DNA from: Linnemannia hyalina
Taxonomy: Eukaryota; Mortierellomycota; Mortierellomycetes; Mortierellales; Mortierellaceae
Direction of reading: 5' to 3'
Length of the DNA: 64,000 bases
Assembly: GCA_019671135.1 (NCBI GenBank)
Contig: JAHRHY010000028.1
Span: 62,001 to 126,000 of the forward strand
The notes below the pieces were generated by a model. That model was not told the origin of the DNA and searched no databases. It was given only the letters and a program-made list of their open reading frames with translations. Of this stretch, positions 52,649 through 62,984 are shown piece by piece. The first letter of the stretch is position 1; each line of letters opens with the position of its first letter. Position numbers and translations under genes: made by a program.

Positions 52649-53155
52649 ATGGGAAAACCACGAACAAAACACACCACCACCACCACCGCCACCACCATGG
52701 AACGAACACCCCTCTCCCAAAAGTTCCTCCCAACCCTCCGCTTCTTAACTTTCACAACCGGCCTCATCAACATGATCCTCCTCTCTCTATACTGGTACTT
52801 TATGTCCCACCTTCGGTACCAAGTCGAAGACTACCCCTGGTCTACAATCCTCTCCTACGCCTGCGTCTTTGCCCTCGGACTTGGATACTCCTATTCCCTC
52901 TTCTTTCCTTCCTTGCTCGGCAAGGAATCTAGAATCGTCACATTGGCAATGCTTTCGCTGGCGGTGTTGGTGGTCAAGTTTCGAGTGCTGGTTCCCAGTG
53001 GGTGGGAGGGGTGTGATGGCGAGATGACTTGTACGATCGAGTTTGCTGAGATTGTGGCGTCAATGGTGTTAGGGTTTTTGGTGCTCCCTGAGATGGCATT
53101 GACGTATTTGGTTGCCCGACGGGTGCCCAACGGCAAGGTTGCGGATTATTCATAA
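52649..53155 (+). CDS. Four-transmembrane protein, MARVEL-like topology
   Basis: Single-exon ORF of 168 aa from ATG at 52649 (MGKPRTKHTTTTT); ATG at 52697 (MERTPLSQ) is an alternative start. Four hydrophobic segments are at about 30-52, 62-86, 91-112 and 126-150. A loop with two Cys (GCDGEMTC) lies between the third and fourth. The organisation matches the 9734-10282 protein, including the Cys-containing loop, though sequence identity looks low by eye. Function unknown. Confidence 0.75.
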   Translation: MGKPRTKHTTTTTATTMERTPLSQKFLPTLRFLTFTTGLINMILLSLYWYFMSHLRYQVEDYPWSTILSYACVFALGLGYSYSLFFPSLLGKESRIVTLAMLSLAVLVVKFRVLVPSGWEGCDGEMTCTIEFAEIVASMVLGFLVLPEMALTYLVARRVPNGKVADYS

Positions 53156-54537
53156 TCTCCATACCTTCAACACAATAAACAACATGCCTTGAAACAACAT
53201 AATTGTATGTGTATGAAGATGAAGTATTGGCTAATACGCCCGCCTCTCGAACCATCTCGCTTTTCGAGTCATCCGCCTTGTCACCTCTGGCTATGACAAC
53301 CACAACGTCCATCGTTCTCCTTCCTTTCTTCACCTTTTGCCGCATCGCTAGCCCGCTAGGATGATATGCAAAAAATATAGCCAGATTCTAACAGGTGAAT
53401 CTAGGTACACTCGAGTGTCAAATTGAGGGAAATTGTGTCAACAAAAGAAACAAAGAAGAGGCCCCTTTCCCTTATCCTTGCATCGTACACACCTGGTTAG
53501 GAGAAAGTCAGTGACGCCAGTGCGGGAAAGTAAAGGACAAATGGTTCAGATTGAATTGACTGTGCGCATGGTCGGATTGTGGCTTGTGTGTACTTTTTTT
53601 TCCTCTTTGGTTAACCACTTAGCCCATGAGAACCATGTAAAGAGCTGTGTCGATTGGACCTGCACCTTCACTCCTTAACATTAAGTATGCATTTCTTAGG
53701 ATCAGGTGATCCACACATCCAGAACGTGCCTGTGGATGGGCCCACAGATCTTTCGAGCAGTTCGATCCATGGTGTCTTTCATGAACACAATGCAAGGTGT
53801 ACTCTAAAAATTGGTGGCAACAAGCATATTTGCATCTCCTCTTTCCTCACTTTCCGTCTTCGAAATTAGAGCCGCAGTGGAGCGAGCGAATGCACAGTGG
53901 AGCAGTGCCACAACACTCCTCCCACAACTTGCCCCTTCGCTACCTTGGACCATACGAAAAAATAAAATTTCAGCCCTTTTCGCTCTCATGACATCCGTCA
54001 TCCTCTTATCAACAAAGGCTCCCTCTGTTTTCTTTTTTGCGCCAAGGGTATTTTCATTCTTCTTTTCGCCAATCCCCGTTCCTTCAATTCTCGTACCGTT
54101 GTCATGAAAAAGACATTCGTCACTGTAATCCATCAAAGACCAAACGCGCTCATGTTAAATCGTTCTCGATTCCTTTGTCTAAGAAAACACAATGTTTTTT
54201 TTCTTTTTTGATCTGCACACACGCGTAGTGTCATTCTCCTCTCCCTGTGTGTCATCCTCATGACGCGAAGCGGAAGAACCACGGTTCTACGAAATCAGTG
54301 GCACCATACACATATCGTCATGGCAATCCACATACCTCAACCTGACCGCTTCTGTCATCATATCTTATGCCCTCTCCTCTTTGTGAGGGTTTCTTTGACA
54401 GACCCATAATACGCGTCCATAACCCCCCTCCCTCGGCTTGCCGCCTTTTTTCGATGTCTTTTCATTCACCTACAAAACATTGATCTCCTCCCTTCTCATA
54501 AGCACTCTCACATAGAAACACACTCTAGCACACCCTC
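53156..54537. other. Intergenic region before the accessory block
   Basis: About 1.4 kb with no recognisable gene. The right half is pyrimidine-rich, like fungal leader sequences, and leads into the Fanzor relic. Confidence 0.5.
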
Positions 54538-55915
54538 ATGTTTCAACAAACAAACACAGCACCTAGCACAACGTCAGAAACACATCCAAGCAAGAAAAAT
54601 CAATGGCGCCAATAAGAACAGCCCTAGCAATAACACCACCGATACCACTAACACTACCAATGCCACTAACACTACTAACGCTAAGAAAATTGATAGCGTT
54701 GACTGTAGACTTCTCGACATTCTTTGCCCTGGCTACTCCTATAAGGATTTGGTCGAAAGCACCAAGGAGGGAACAGACCAAGTGCCCGACAAGCCCGAGG
54801 GACTCGAGGAACTTGGTAACAGTCTCGACAAGAAAAACGAGGCGCTATTGTTTCTCATGTCGCTTCTTACAGCTATACATTCCAACAAGCTTCCCAAAAA
54901 TAGCGGGATGGGTGTGCATGTTCGGAGATTCATCGAACAGGTGCAGGACTTCTTGCCCAACTTTACGGAGGGTAGGACTAGGGAGGAGTATTCTGCGTCT
55001 TCGTTTCTGAGATCTGCCGCCTTGCAGTTATTCGTCGAACTAAAAAAGCACTACAGGAATGGACCGATCGATCTTCGCAATAAGGTAAAAGTAGGAGGCA
55101 GACAGTTGAGGAGGGAGCTTCCATCAGCCAAATCGAGACCGGCCAACCTCCTCGTCATGGCCCAGACGCGAGTATCAGCGACTACATACAGAGAGAGCAG
55201 GAAGTGGAGGGTCGTCTCGATTCGTTCTATGGCAATGTGGTCCTGAAGAAGCACAAGTGGAACGCTAGGGAGACTCGAGCAGAGGAGTATAGATTGATCG
55301 CCGATCATCTTGTACATATTGTTGGAGGGTCGACAGGGGCCAAGGGAGACGAGGACAACAAGGTCGTTATTGGCGTGGGTCTCGGGAAGTTTTCTTCCAA
55401 GACTGGATTGTCATCTTTGCATGAGTCCTTCCAGTCGTACCTTGTTCAAAAGTAAGTGTGTAAATTGTAGCCAAGTGTTTGCTCCGGACGCGCTGAAAGA
55501 GACACTTGTTAACTTTTTTTTTTTTTTTTTTTTTTTTTTGGCTCTTTTTACTCCCCCTTATTTTTCAGGCCGATCTCTTAGATTCATCGTCCTTGGCGTC
55601 AATGGGTATTACAATTCGAAGAAATTCCCGACTTGTAGAGAGTTCGTTGGCCAAGTTGACCTCCGCCGCCTGTATTGTTTAAAGTGTCAAAAGTACATGC
55701 ACCGCGACATCATGGCCGGCCACAACATGTGTAATGCCATTCGAGGACACTTGCTCGAGCAACAGCGGCCACTCTACCTTCAGCCCCAGGGCAGTGACGA
55801 AAATTATCCCTGGATGCAGGACAAGCATAGTTCCAGGCCACGCCCCGGAGGGTATGGTAGGCAGAAGGGGATCAAGCGAATGGGGAGCGAGAAAGCACAG
55901 TCAAGTCAATTTTAG
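54538..55915 (+). pseudogene. Fanzor (eukaryotic TnpB-like) relic with internal deletion
   Basis: A readable protein runs through several frames. An N-terminal helical part (about 54600-55085) contains LLDILCPGYSY and ELKKHYRNGP. A C-terminal RuvC/zinc-ribbon part follows from about 55110, with SISQIETGQPPRHGPDASI, VIGVGLGKFSSKTGLSSLH, YYNSKK, YCLKCQKYMHRDIMAGHN and the RPLYLQP tail. TnpB/Fanzor nucleases have this order, with HRD...N as RuvC-III (Asp at 55706-55708). The central WED and RuvC-I part is absent. A frameshift or deletion junction sits near 55085-55110, and the junction at the poly(T) intron (55454-55569) is out of frame. The expected ribbon Cys is Phe (55625-55627), and the expected Glu before YY is Gly (55604-55606). 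Family call is from motif memory; TnpB-like zinc-ribbon transposase is the broader alternative. Confidence 0.65.
55514..55539. repeat. Poly(T) homopolymer, 26 T
   Basis: Uninterrupted T run inside the last intron of the Fanzor relic, near its acceptor. Confidence 0.85.
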
Positions 55916-56461
55916 TATTTAGATGGGCGGGCGATTTACTCACTTTGGTGACGTAATTCTCGCGTCCATTGTCCTGTTTCCCACCACCACGCTCTTCTCT
56001 CTTCTCATCGTCACACACACCCTTTTCCTTACTCGCCATTGCCACTCTCATTACCTTCACTCTTGCCATTACCCACGCGCTTCTCACCCTCATCATCCTT
56101 ACTCTCTTATCCTCTTACTCTCTCATTCCTTTTACTCTGATCTTTTTAATATCGTCATTTGGTGACATATCTGTCTGCCAATCCATCGTCTCAGAAAATA
56201 ATACTTGCAGATGTTGGGATGGTCTTAGCTAAGGTGTCGTGGAGATTTCGGTCTCCTATCCTCGTACTCTTCTGCGGCCCCATTCTGGTGAGAACAGATG
56301 ACCTCCAGATGCATTGCGGCCCCATTCTGGCGGATGCATCATTTTTTCTCCATTTCCATGTGATCTTGTGTGGGGTGAGGAATGTATCATATTCACATCC
56401 CTGATGAAGGTGAACAGTAGCTAACCAAATCGTCACCTCCCCGTTTCCTGCTACTTTATAG
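55916..56461. other. Region between the Fanzor relic and the nuclease-like pseudogene
   Basis: About 550 bp without a recognised gene. A 16-bp direct repeat TGCGGCCCCATTCTGG lies at 56273-56288 and 56315-56330. The missing first exon of the downstream pseudogene may lie here, but I could not place it. Confidence 0.5.
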
Positions 56462-58328
56462 TCACGGAGCGACCAAAATATCTCGGAAGTGTACCCTTCA
56501 TTGACGCAGAAGCTTGGTTTCCCAGTTATTTTACCAAGACCGCAGTGGTTGATTGGGATCTCGCCGCTTACATACTATCCGGCAAGGATGTTGAGTCATT
56601 CGCGAGCACTCTCGAGCGTATCAATGCCATGAAAACTGTTGATAGAGACATACGGAGGTACGCATGGTCTCTATTGAAACCCTTCAACGTTGAACAACAT
56701 GTCATCATTGCGACAAATCAAGTTGAAGAAACTCGGAACCGGCTCACTCTGCAAGGATACGAACACCGAGAGGTCCAGGAAGATTTGCGATCTACATTCG
56801 AGGAACACCAGGTAAGAATTTCAATATCAATAATCTGACTGTTCTCTGGCCATGTTTTGGGCTACTCTGACTCCGAATTTTTTTCTTGTATTTACCCAAG
56901 CACAACCTCGCTCAGAGTATGTTGAATGACGTGATTTCTCTGTTTGTACTTCACTCGTCGTTGGTCTTAGCGCCATTGGGCCAGGAGAATCATGCATAGT
57001 ATGTGTAATGCTTCCAGGTTGCACACTATACCATGTGGACACATTGTTTACTTGAATCCGTTGCACTTCTTGTTGTAGGTTTATTAGCGTCAGGCACTTC
57101 ATTGTCTACGCCGTAGCCTGCTTTCGTTACTTTGTTTGGATAGATTATGTTGACCCCACTACCGATCTGGAGCATTATAGAGTATTGAACCAGGAGTTGA
57201 CTTGGGTTGTGGAAAGCGTTGATCTAATGGAGCATTTTCGTGCGTTCAGGCCACAGCACCTCCATGATTTCTCCTTGGCTCGAGATGGGATCGCAGACAT
57301 GAGACCTGGTTCCAAGTTCAGGAAATGTTTAGCGCGTCATATCGCAGAGCCGCAGGGAAGGTTGAACCCATGACGACCACCATTCATGAGAAGTGGCCAA
57401 CATTACAAGGCATCCTTACCCGAGTTTTCGCAAAAAGTCATTACGAGGATGTGTCAAAAGCTGTGAAGGATGAGGATTCTCACGATCCCGTTGTTGGCTA
57501 CATTCTCTACATTGTCCTCTCTTAGCAAGTGTATCATATAGTATGAAATGTTAGTTCTTTGAAGGCGCCTCCTGTTCTAACTATTTCATTTGCCACTTTT
57601 TTTTATCAATCTTAGCCTGAACTACTTCACCTTCCATGATGAAATACCCAGTGACTTAAATGAACGAGAGGGGTTCATAGACCTCGTCTGGACATTCATA
57701 AGGGGGGCTATGACTTTAGCGAGGATCGAGACCAGGTCCCTGGAGGTCCTTATCACGGGCGTGCAGGAGAGAAAGAACCACGATAAGGATCCCCTCATTG
57801 AGGCTAAACAGGTTGGTCAGTATGCTGATGGAGTGACCTTCTGTGGCTCTTCTCAGTTGTATTTGTCCGAGGCATCGACAATCCACAACCCGAAGGCCGA
57901 CAAATGTGTACGGGATGAGTTCAAGCTGGCAAGGGCCATGCGAGACTCGTGGATAAACCAAGTACGATCAACTTGTCGGGAAACTGTACCGCGGCAGGGG
58001 ATGGCAGTTTTTTGGGTCAATCTCCTTCCAGGACGAGACGAAGCTGTGGCGACTCGACTTCAGTGGTGTTTTCCGCCTAGTGCAGTTCGATGCATTTCTC
58101 GTGCCTTTGAAGAAGCAGGAGTTCGGCATTAAGGTAAAAGCGGCTGTGACGAGGTGCTTGGAGCTGGCACTTCGAGTCGGGGAGGAGATTGAGGCTCGCT
58201 TAGAAGACGTGTCAGTTATTGACTACGAAAAGCGTATTAAGCTGGAGGATGCAGCAAGTGCAATTGAGAGCACGACAGCTTCGCCTTCAAAGGGTCGGAC
58301 CAAGAGACATAGGTCTGAGTCCATTTGA
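56462..58328 (+). pseudogene. PD-(D/E)XK-like multigene-family protein, two frameshifts
   Basis: Four exon segments splice in phase: 56462-56811, 56901-56998, 57088-57524 and 57616-58328. They give one continuous protein except for two single-base frameshifts. The first is near 57355-57362, where GGGAAGG appears to lack an A. The second is the T6 run at 58008-58013, where five T restore the frame. N-terminal blocks are PFIDAEAWFPSYFTKTAVV and RRYAWSLLKPFN. The C-terminal block is nuclease-like: LEVLITGVQERKN, KQVGQYADGVTF, LYLSEAS and a DEFKLARAMRDSW helix, an arrangement I associate with PD-(D/E)XK-like proteins in Mucoromycota multigene families. The first exon was not found. The third intron has a GC donor. 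The frameshifts could be homopolymer sequencing errors; if so the gene is intact. Confidence 0.6.
57525..57615 (+). other. GC-AG intron in the PD-(D/E)XK-like pseudogene
   Basis: Donor GCAAGT at 57525 after TCTTA and acceptor TCTTAG ending at 57615. This 91-nt intron restores the frame exactly. Confidence 0.6.
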
Positions 58329-58340
58329 TAAAGTGCTCTA

Positions 58341-58346
58341 AATAAA
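58341..58346 (+). promoter_or_regulatory. Candidate polyadenylation signal
   Basis: AATAAA about 13 nt after the stop of the PD-(D/E)XK-like pseudogene. Confidence 0.4.
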
Positions 58347-58570
58347 TGAATCATCTAATCGCAATTTCGAATAGCTCATCCGCAACCGTTGCATTCATCC
58401 TCCAGATCCTCTCCAACCTCTTTGCGGAAATAGGATCATCAAAATCACCTCTTCTCATCTCTTGCTATGTATTATCATTGTGCATATATACCTCACACCT
58501 TTATGCTCCATTCCTCATCCCTTTATGCCCCAGTCCTCGGTACCATCATTCCTTACCCCTATCCACATGG

Positions 58571-58955
58571 ATGACCGAGCTGCGTTGCAGAGAAAGCCGC
58601 AGAAGACATTCGATCAAGCGAGGAAGTGGCTGAAAAAACGGAGAACAAGGTCAACCGGTGTAAGAAAAATACGAACAATACCTCTCGTGGTCGATATGCG
58701 AGAGTCCATCCGCCGCAAGTGTTATTGAACCTGCATTCAAACGAATTCGAACTCGCTCTTCGGCTTCTTCTACGACTCGGGTACCCCCTAACTCCCGCAC
58801 TTAGCGCTCTCAAGCAATGTCGATTTAGTGTCAAAGTTCCACTCTGGATACGCATGACTATGGGCCACCGCCTATGGTCCACTTGGGTGTACGTGACCAT
58901 GAACACCGCCTACGGTCCATTGGATTGGGTACTTGACCAGGTCATGTCATGCTGA
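58571..58955 (+). pseudogene. Coding relic, unknown family
   Basis: A frame stays open from about 58578 to 58955 and reads like protein: VAEKAAEDIRSSEEVAEKT (helical), then RVHPPQVLLNLHSNEFELAL, LGYPLTPALSAL and QCRFSVKVPLWIR. The last part is built from a degenerate 40-bp repeat. No start codon or introns could be assigned. It may be a fragment of a multigene-family member or a transposon. Confidence 0.3.
58854..58935. repeat. Degenerate direct repeat, about 36-40 bp, two units
   Basis: TGACTATGGGCCACCGCCTATGG-like and TGACCATGAACACCGCCTACGG-like units are followed by TCCA and TTGGGTGTAC or TTGGGTAC. They are direct repeats with several substitutions. Confidence 0.5.
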
Positions 58956-59946
58956 CTTAACCTACTTCGAACTCTAGGATAGGTCAAGCTGTCTAGCTGA
59001 CTAGGGTCGCACGCCTAGTCCACGGGAACCATGATTAGTAAGCTGGTCCCCATAACACACATAAACACAGATGGTAAATGCCTAGGTTAGTTCTTTAGCT
59101 CATAACTCACTCTTTTATTAAACACTCGAATAGCACAGCACGCCCCGGAAACCGTTACATTTAGATTCGTGTGCAGAATGGCACGCTTTGCAAATGATAC
59201 AATGTGTAATAGGCTATTGCTATTGCCGTTTAGCTGTTGTGATGTCGTTCACCAGTCGCCGACCTTTTTTGACTTGACCTTTAAATGGAATGGATAGGAT
59301 GTGTATACATAAAGCACAAGAGGGTCAGGGATGCTAAGCCTGAAAAGATGATTGACAAGATGACATTTGGTTGCTTCATGATGCCAGCGCCCAGTGGTCA
59401 AGCATTGATAGTTTGTTTCGATAGTGAACTAGGATATCATCGTTGTTTGGTGTGCTGTCACATTTTCTTCATTGGAATGGTAGACGCCATGTGTGTGAAC
59501 GTGGTTAAGGGTGAAAATAAAATACACGACTGGCGGTGTCTCGGCCAGATAAAGTTGCAAGTAGGTGGAGTGAAAATACATCCCCTTCAGTTCGGACTAA
59601 TCCAAGCCACAACTTCGAGTTGTCAGACGAGGAAGACGCACTTGTTGCCTCCTTTCTCTTGCAAATATCACGCTGCCTTTTTCTTTCCTCTTCACTCAAC
59701 TCACCACCACCACCACACCCTTACTCGTCCATTCTCGTCCATTCTCTCCCTCGGTTGATTCCCTCTTTCCGTCCCTCGGTTAATTCCTTCATTCCACAAC
59801 ACAGTCACCCTCTTCGTTGCCGCCAACACTTGCGCCTCTTCGGGATTACACATCCTTGCTCTTCCACCTTTTTATACATCTCTTTGTTTTTTTTTTTGAT
59901 TGCCGTTGAGCTGACGCTGTTTGTTTATTTCTTCTATCAGTTTGGA
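58956..59946. other. Intergenic/accessory region
   Basis: About 1 kb without a recognisable gene. Short ORFs are present but lack domains. A TTTATAC element near 59870 and a TCTATCAG acceptor-like site precede the small ORF at 59947. Confidence 0.45.
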
Positions 59947-60147
59947 ATGAGCGTCTCTCCCCCTCTCGTCAAACAAACAACCGATGCGCTCACGAACAAG
60001 GGAATGCAGGGCATAGCTTTATCAAACGAGAGCAGGAATCAAGACTCACGAGAGCAGGAATCAACAATCCAACGAGAACAGGAATCAAGGCTCAAGCCCG
60101 AATGCTGGAGTCTCTTCTGGCGCAAAAAGGCAAGTATCCTCGACTGA
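59947..60147 (+). CDS. Short hypothetical ORF entering the tandem duplication
   Basis: Sixty-six codons starting MSVSPPLVKQTTDAL and ending within the first copy of the ~825-bp tandem repeat. The middle encodes three degenerate copies of an (R)EQES unit from a 24-bp minisatellite. A GCAAGT sequence after KK could be a GC donor, so this may be only a first exon. It could equally be non-coding. Confidence 0.25.
   Translation: MSVSPPLVKQTTDALTNKGMQGIALSNESRNQDSREQESTIQREQESRLKPECWSLFWRKKASILD
60027..60098 (+). repeat. 24-bp minisatellite, about three units
   Basis: Units of the type ACGAGAGCAGGAATCAAGACTC occur three times with substitutions. Related units recur at about 60885-60920 at the start of the second duplication copy. 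Confidence 0.7.
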
Positions 60148-61705
60148 TCATCAACCTCTCGGGTTCACATGGAGCAGGAGGGTTTCAGGACATTGGGCCA
60201 AGAGGGAAGTGAAGTCGCAGCCTGTGGCTATTGCGTTCTTTTATGGCCGTGGGAAGGCTGTTTTGTTTTGAGAACATCACACTGGGCCCAAGGGGACCGG
60301 CATAATTGAGTGTGGTAGCAACAGGCGTGTTTTCTTTGACAGTAGTAACAGCCAGGTACGCGGCGAGCGATGGTGCTCTCTCCAGGTTGAGTAAATTGGC
60401 TTTTCAGGGGGGGGAGTGTTTACTACTGAAATGGCGCAGCGTCAAACTGCTCTTGAGGCTCAATGATCTACACTTCTCTTCTGTGTGTGGCCTTAGGGTT
60501 GGTTTTGTTCAAAGTGTATGTGTGCTGGTGCTTAGAACCACTGGCTGTGCGACGACTGGAACGGTTGGTGCAGGCATATGCCTCTCCGGAGTCGTATGTG
60601 TGTTCTAGCAGGGCGCTTTACTGCAGCCGGGTCTCCGTCACTGCTAGGCACAGCATCAACCGTTCTTGGGATAGCATTAGTCTATGGTTCTAGGTGCGAC
60701 AATAATCTATCGTGAATGCTTGCTTAGTCTTTATTAAAGACTAACCGTATTTCGTTTTCTATCTTCAATTGGTCTTTTGTCAATGACGCCAACATGGAGA
60801 TAGGAAGAATAATCATGGCTTCTACGAGTAAGGGGAGTATAGGCACTTGGCAACAGGACTGCTATATCGATGCCGAGCTGGAATCAAGACTTAAACGAGA
60901 GCAGGAATCAAGACTCAAACCCGAATATAGGAGTCTCTTCTGGCGCAAAAGGCAAGTATCCTCGATTGATCATCAACCTCTCGGGTTCACATGGAGCAAG
61001 AGGGTTGCAGGACATTGGGCCAAGAGGGAAGTGAAGTCGCATCCTGTGGCTATTGCGTTCTTTTATGGCCGTGGGAAGGCTGTTTTGTTTTGAGAACATC
61101 ACACTGGGCCCAGGGGGGCCGGCATAATTGAGTGTGGTAGCAACAGGCGTGTTTTCTTTGACAGTGGTAACAGCCAGGTACGCGGCGAGCGGTGGTGTTC
61201 TCTCTAGGATCGAGAAAGATGTAGTTCTCCCTTCAGCGGAGGGAGCGTTTACTACTGAAATGGCGCAGCGTCAAACTGCCCTTGAGGCTCAATGTTCTAC
61301 ACTTCTCTTCTGTATGTGGCCTTAGGGTTGGTTTTGTTCAAAGTGTATGTGTGCTGGTGCTTAGAACCACTGGCTGTGTGATGACTGGAACGGTTGGTGC
61401 AAGCATATACCTCTCCGGAGTCGTATGTGTGTTCTAGCAGGGCGCTTTACTGCAGCCGGGTCTCCGTCACTGCTAGGCACAGCATCAACCGTTCTTGGGA
61501 TAGCATTAGTCTATGGTTCTGGGCGCGACAATAATCTATCGTGGATGCTTGCTTAGTCTTTATTAAAGTCTAACCATTTTTCGTTTTCTATCTTCAATTG
61601 GTCTTTGGTCAATGACGCCAACATGGAGATAGGAAGAATAATCATGGCTTCTGCAAGTAAGGGGAGTATAGGCACTTGGCAACAATACTGCTAGATCGAT
61701 ACCGA
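60060..61705. repeat. Tandem duplication, unit about 823-829 bp
   Basis: Two long, highly similar direct copies: TCTCTTCTGG of copy 1 is at 60111 and of copy 2 at 60934 (823 bp), and GGCACTTGGC at 60842 and 61671 (829 bp). Most of the sequence is near-identical, with a divergent patch at 60383-60425 versus 61206-61250. Both copies contain CTGGGCCCA, an AACAGGCG block and TTCGTTTTCTATCTTC. No intact gene lies inside. The low divergence suggests a recent event. Confidence 0.9.
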
Positions 61706-62286
61706 GCAGGAGTCGATTGGAGAGATGATCAGACAGAACAGGTGGACAAACAAGGACGATAGATATCCAATTCGATAGAGGGCATGGTTTATAACAGCAT
61801 ATGTGGGTTACTAACAAGCTCTTTTTTATGATGTATGTAGAGTTGCATGGACGTGAGAGTGTATGTGTGTGGTTGTCATTGTTAAAATGCAAATAAAACG
61901 AGTATTTTTTATGACAACCATTATGGGCGTTCTTGTTTGGTTCCTTGTGTCGATACCGTTGTCGTATCTTGGCAGTACTTTTCTCCCACTCAACGCGTAC
62001 ATGTTTGTGTGCAGTAAGAGTAGTGTTTTATTCCAGTTAGTTTTGCAGGAAAAAAGCTTGAACCAAGGAAAGAGATGCCTTGCGACGACGATGGCCCACC
62101 AAATTATCAACCACTCTATGTGCGACTGATGGTCCTACAATGCGAGAAAGCCATTATAATAAAACCACGGAGCAATATATATTGACCTCGTTATCCTTGT
62201 TCTCTTTTCCTTGCCCTTCTACAAGACTCCTTTCATTTCACAAAAAAACACGCACTTGACATATTCGCATACACTCACACGTCAAC
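61706..62286. other. Upstream region of the orphan ORF
   Basis: About 580 bp without a recognised gene. An AT-rich ATATATAT element at 62175-62182 lies about 105 nt upstream of the 62287 ATG and could act as a TATA box. Confidence 0.4.
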
Positions 62287-62829
62287 ATGGAGAACGTTTG
62301 CTTTGAATGTCTAGACACCATCACGGCCCAAGTAGGATCTAGTCGTCTGCTTCCTGTCTTGATCCACGACCCAGATCCGGTAGTGCCTCGTCGCTGTCTC
62401 CCATGCCGCCAACATCACTTCATAAACTATCCCGAGCCTGTCCCCATAGGTGTATGGGAGCGAGATCTGGAGGATGGCCGTCATGTCGTTCCGAGTGTCA
62501 CAACAAGCGAGGCGCGAAAGGAATATTGCCTCACCATCCTGTTGCCTCATATTTCCTTGACGCCAGACCGTCCCCTTGTGCAGGCTATTTTGGAAATGGC
62601 CCGCCAGATTCATAGCGGTGATATCGGTGTGGAGGCATGGTCAGCGCATGGAAGAGTAGAGGGGGGACGTCCCCTCATCGGCGAGGCGAAAGTACAAATA
62701 GATACACTGCGGACGTTGTTCTTTGACCGGGGCGTGCTCGCTGGATTGAACGCGAAGTTCGTGCGCGAATATTTTGTTGAGGAAATAGGAGATCCAGAAC
62801 AACTCCAGGATCTGTATGCGCACGCCTAG
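62287..62829 (+). CDS. Orphan protein with N-terminal CxxC pair
   Basis: Single-exon ORF of 180 aa. The N-terminus has CFEC (residues 5-8) and CLPC (37-40) about 30 residues apart, followed by HH, a possible zinc-binding arrangement. The rest is a mixed alpha/beta-like sequence (CLTILLPHISLTPDRPLVQA, GEAKVQIDTLRTLFF) with an acidic C-terminus. I recognise no family. Codon use and lack of stops fit a real gene. It stands between repeats and a dead transposon. Confidence 0.55.
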   Translation: MENVCFECLDTITAQVGSSRLLPVLIHDPDPVVPRRCLPCRQHHFINYPEPVPIGVWERDLEDGRHVVPSVTTSEARKEYCLTILLPHISLTPDRPLVQAILEMARQIHSGDIGVEAWSAHGRVEGGRPLIGEAKVQIDTLRTLFFDRGVLAGLNAKFVREYFVEEIGDPEQLQDLYAHA

Positions 62830-62984
62830 AAGGATGTGATCTTGTTAGTTCTTTACGCGAAGCATTCGAGGGCTATAACTCGCTATGGGAGTTGAGCGGT
62901 CGCAGATCTTCATTTGATAAACTGACGAGTCGCACTCTTAACACACCATTATATCCAGGAAGCATTCTCAACAACATCGTGCAT

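Noticed and set aside
55085..55105. 21-nt GTAAAA...CAG stretch in the Fanzor relic as an intron
   Set aside because: It is far too short for splicing and its removal does not bring the two readable parts into one frame.
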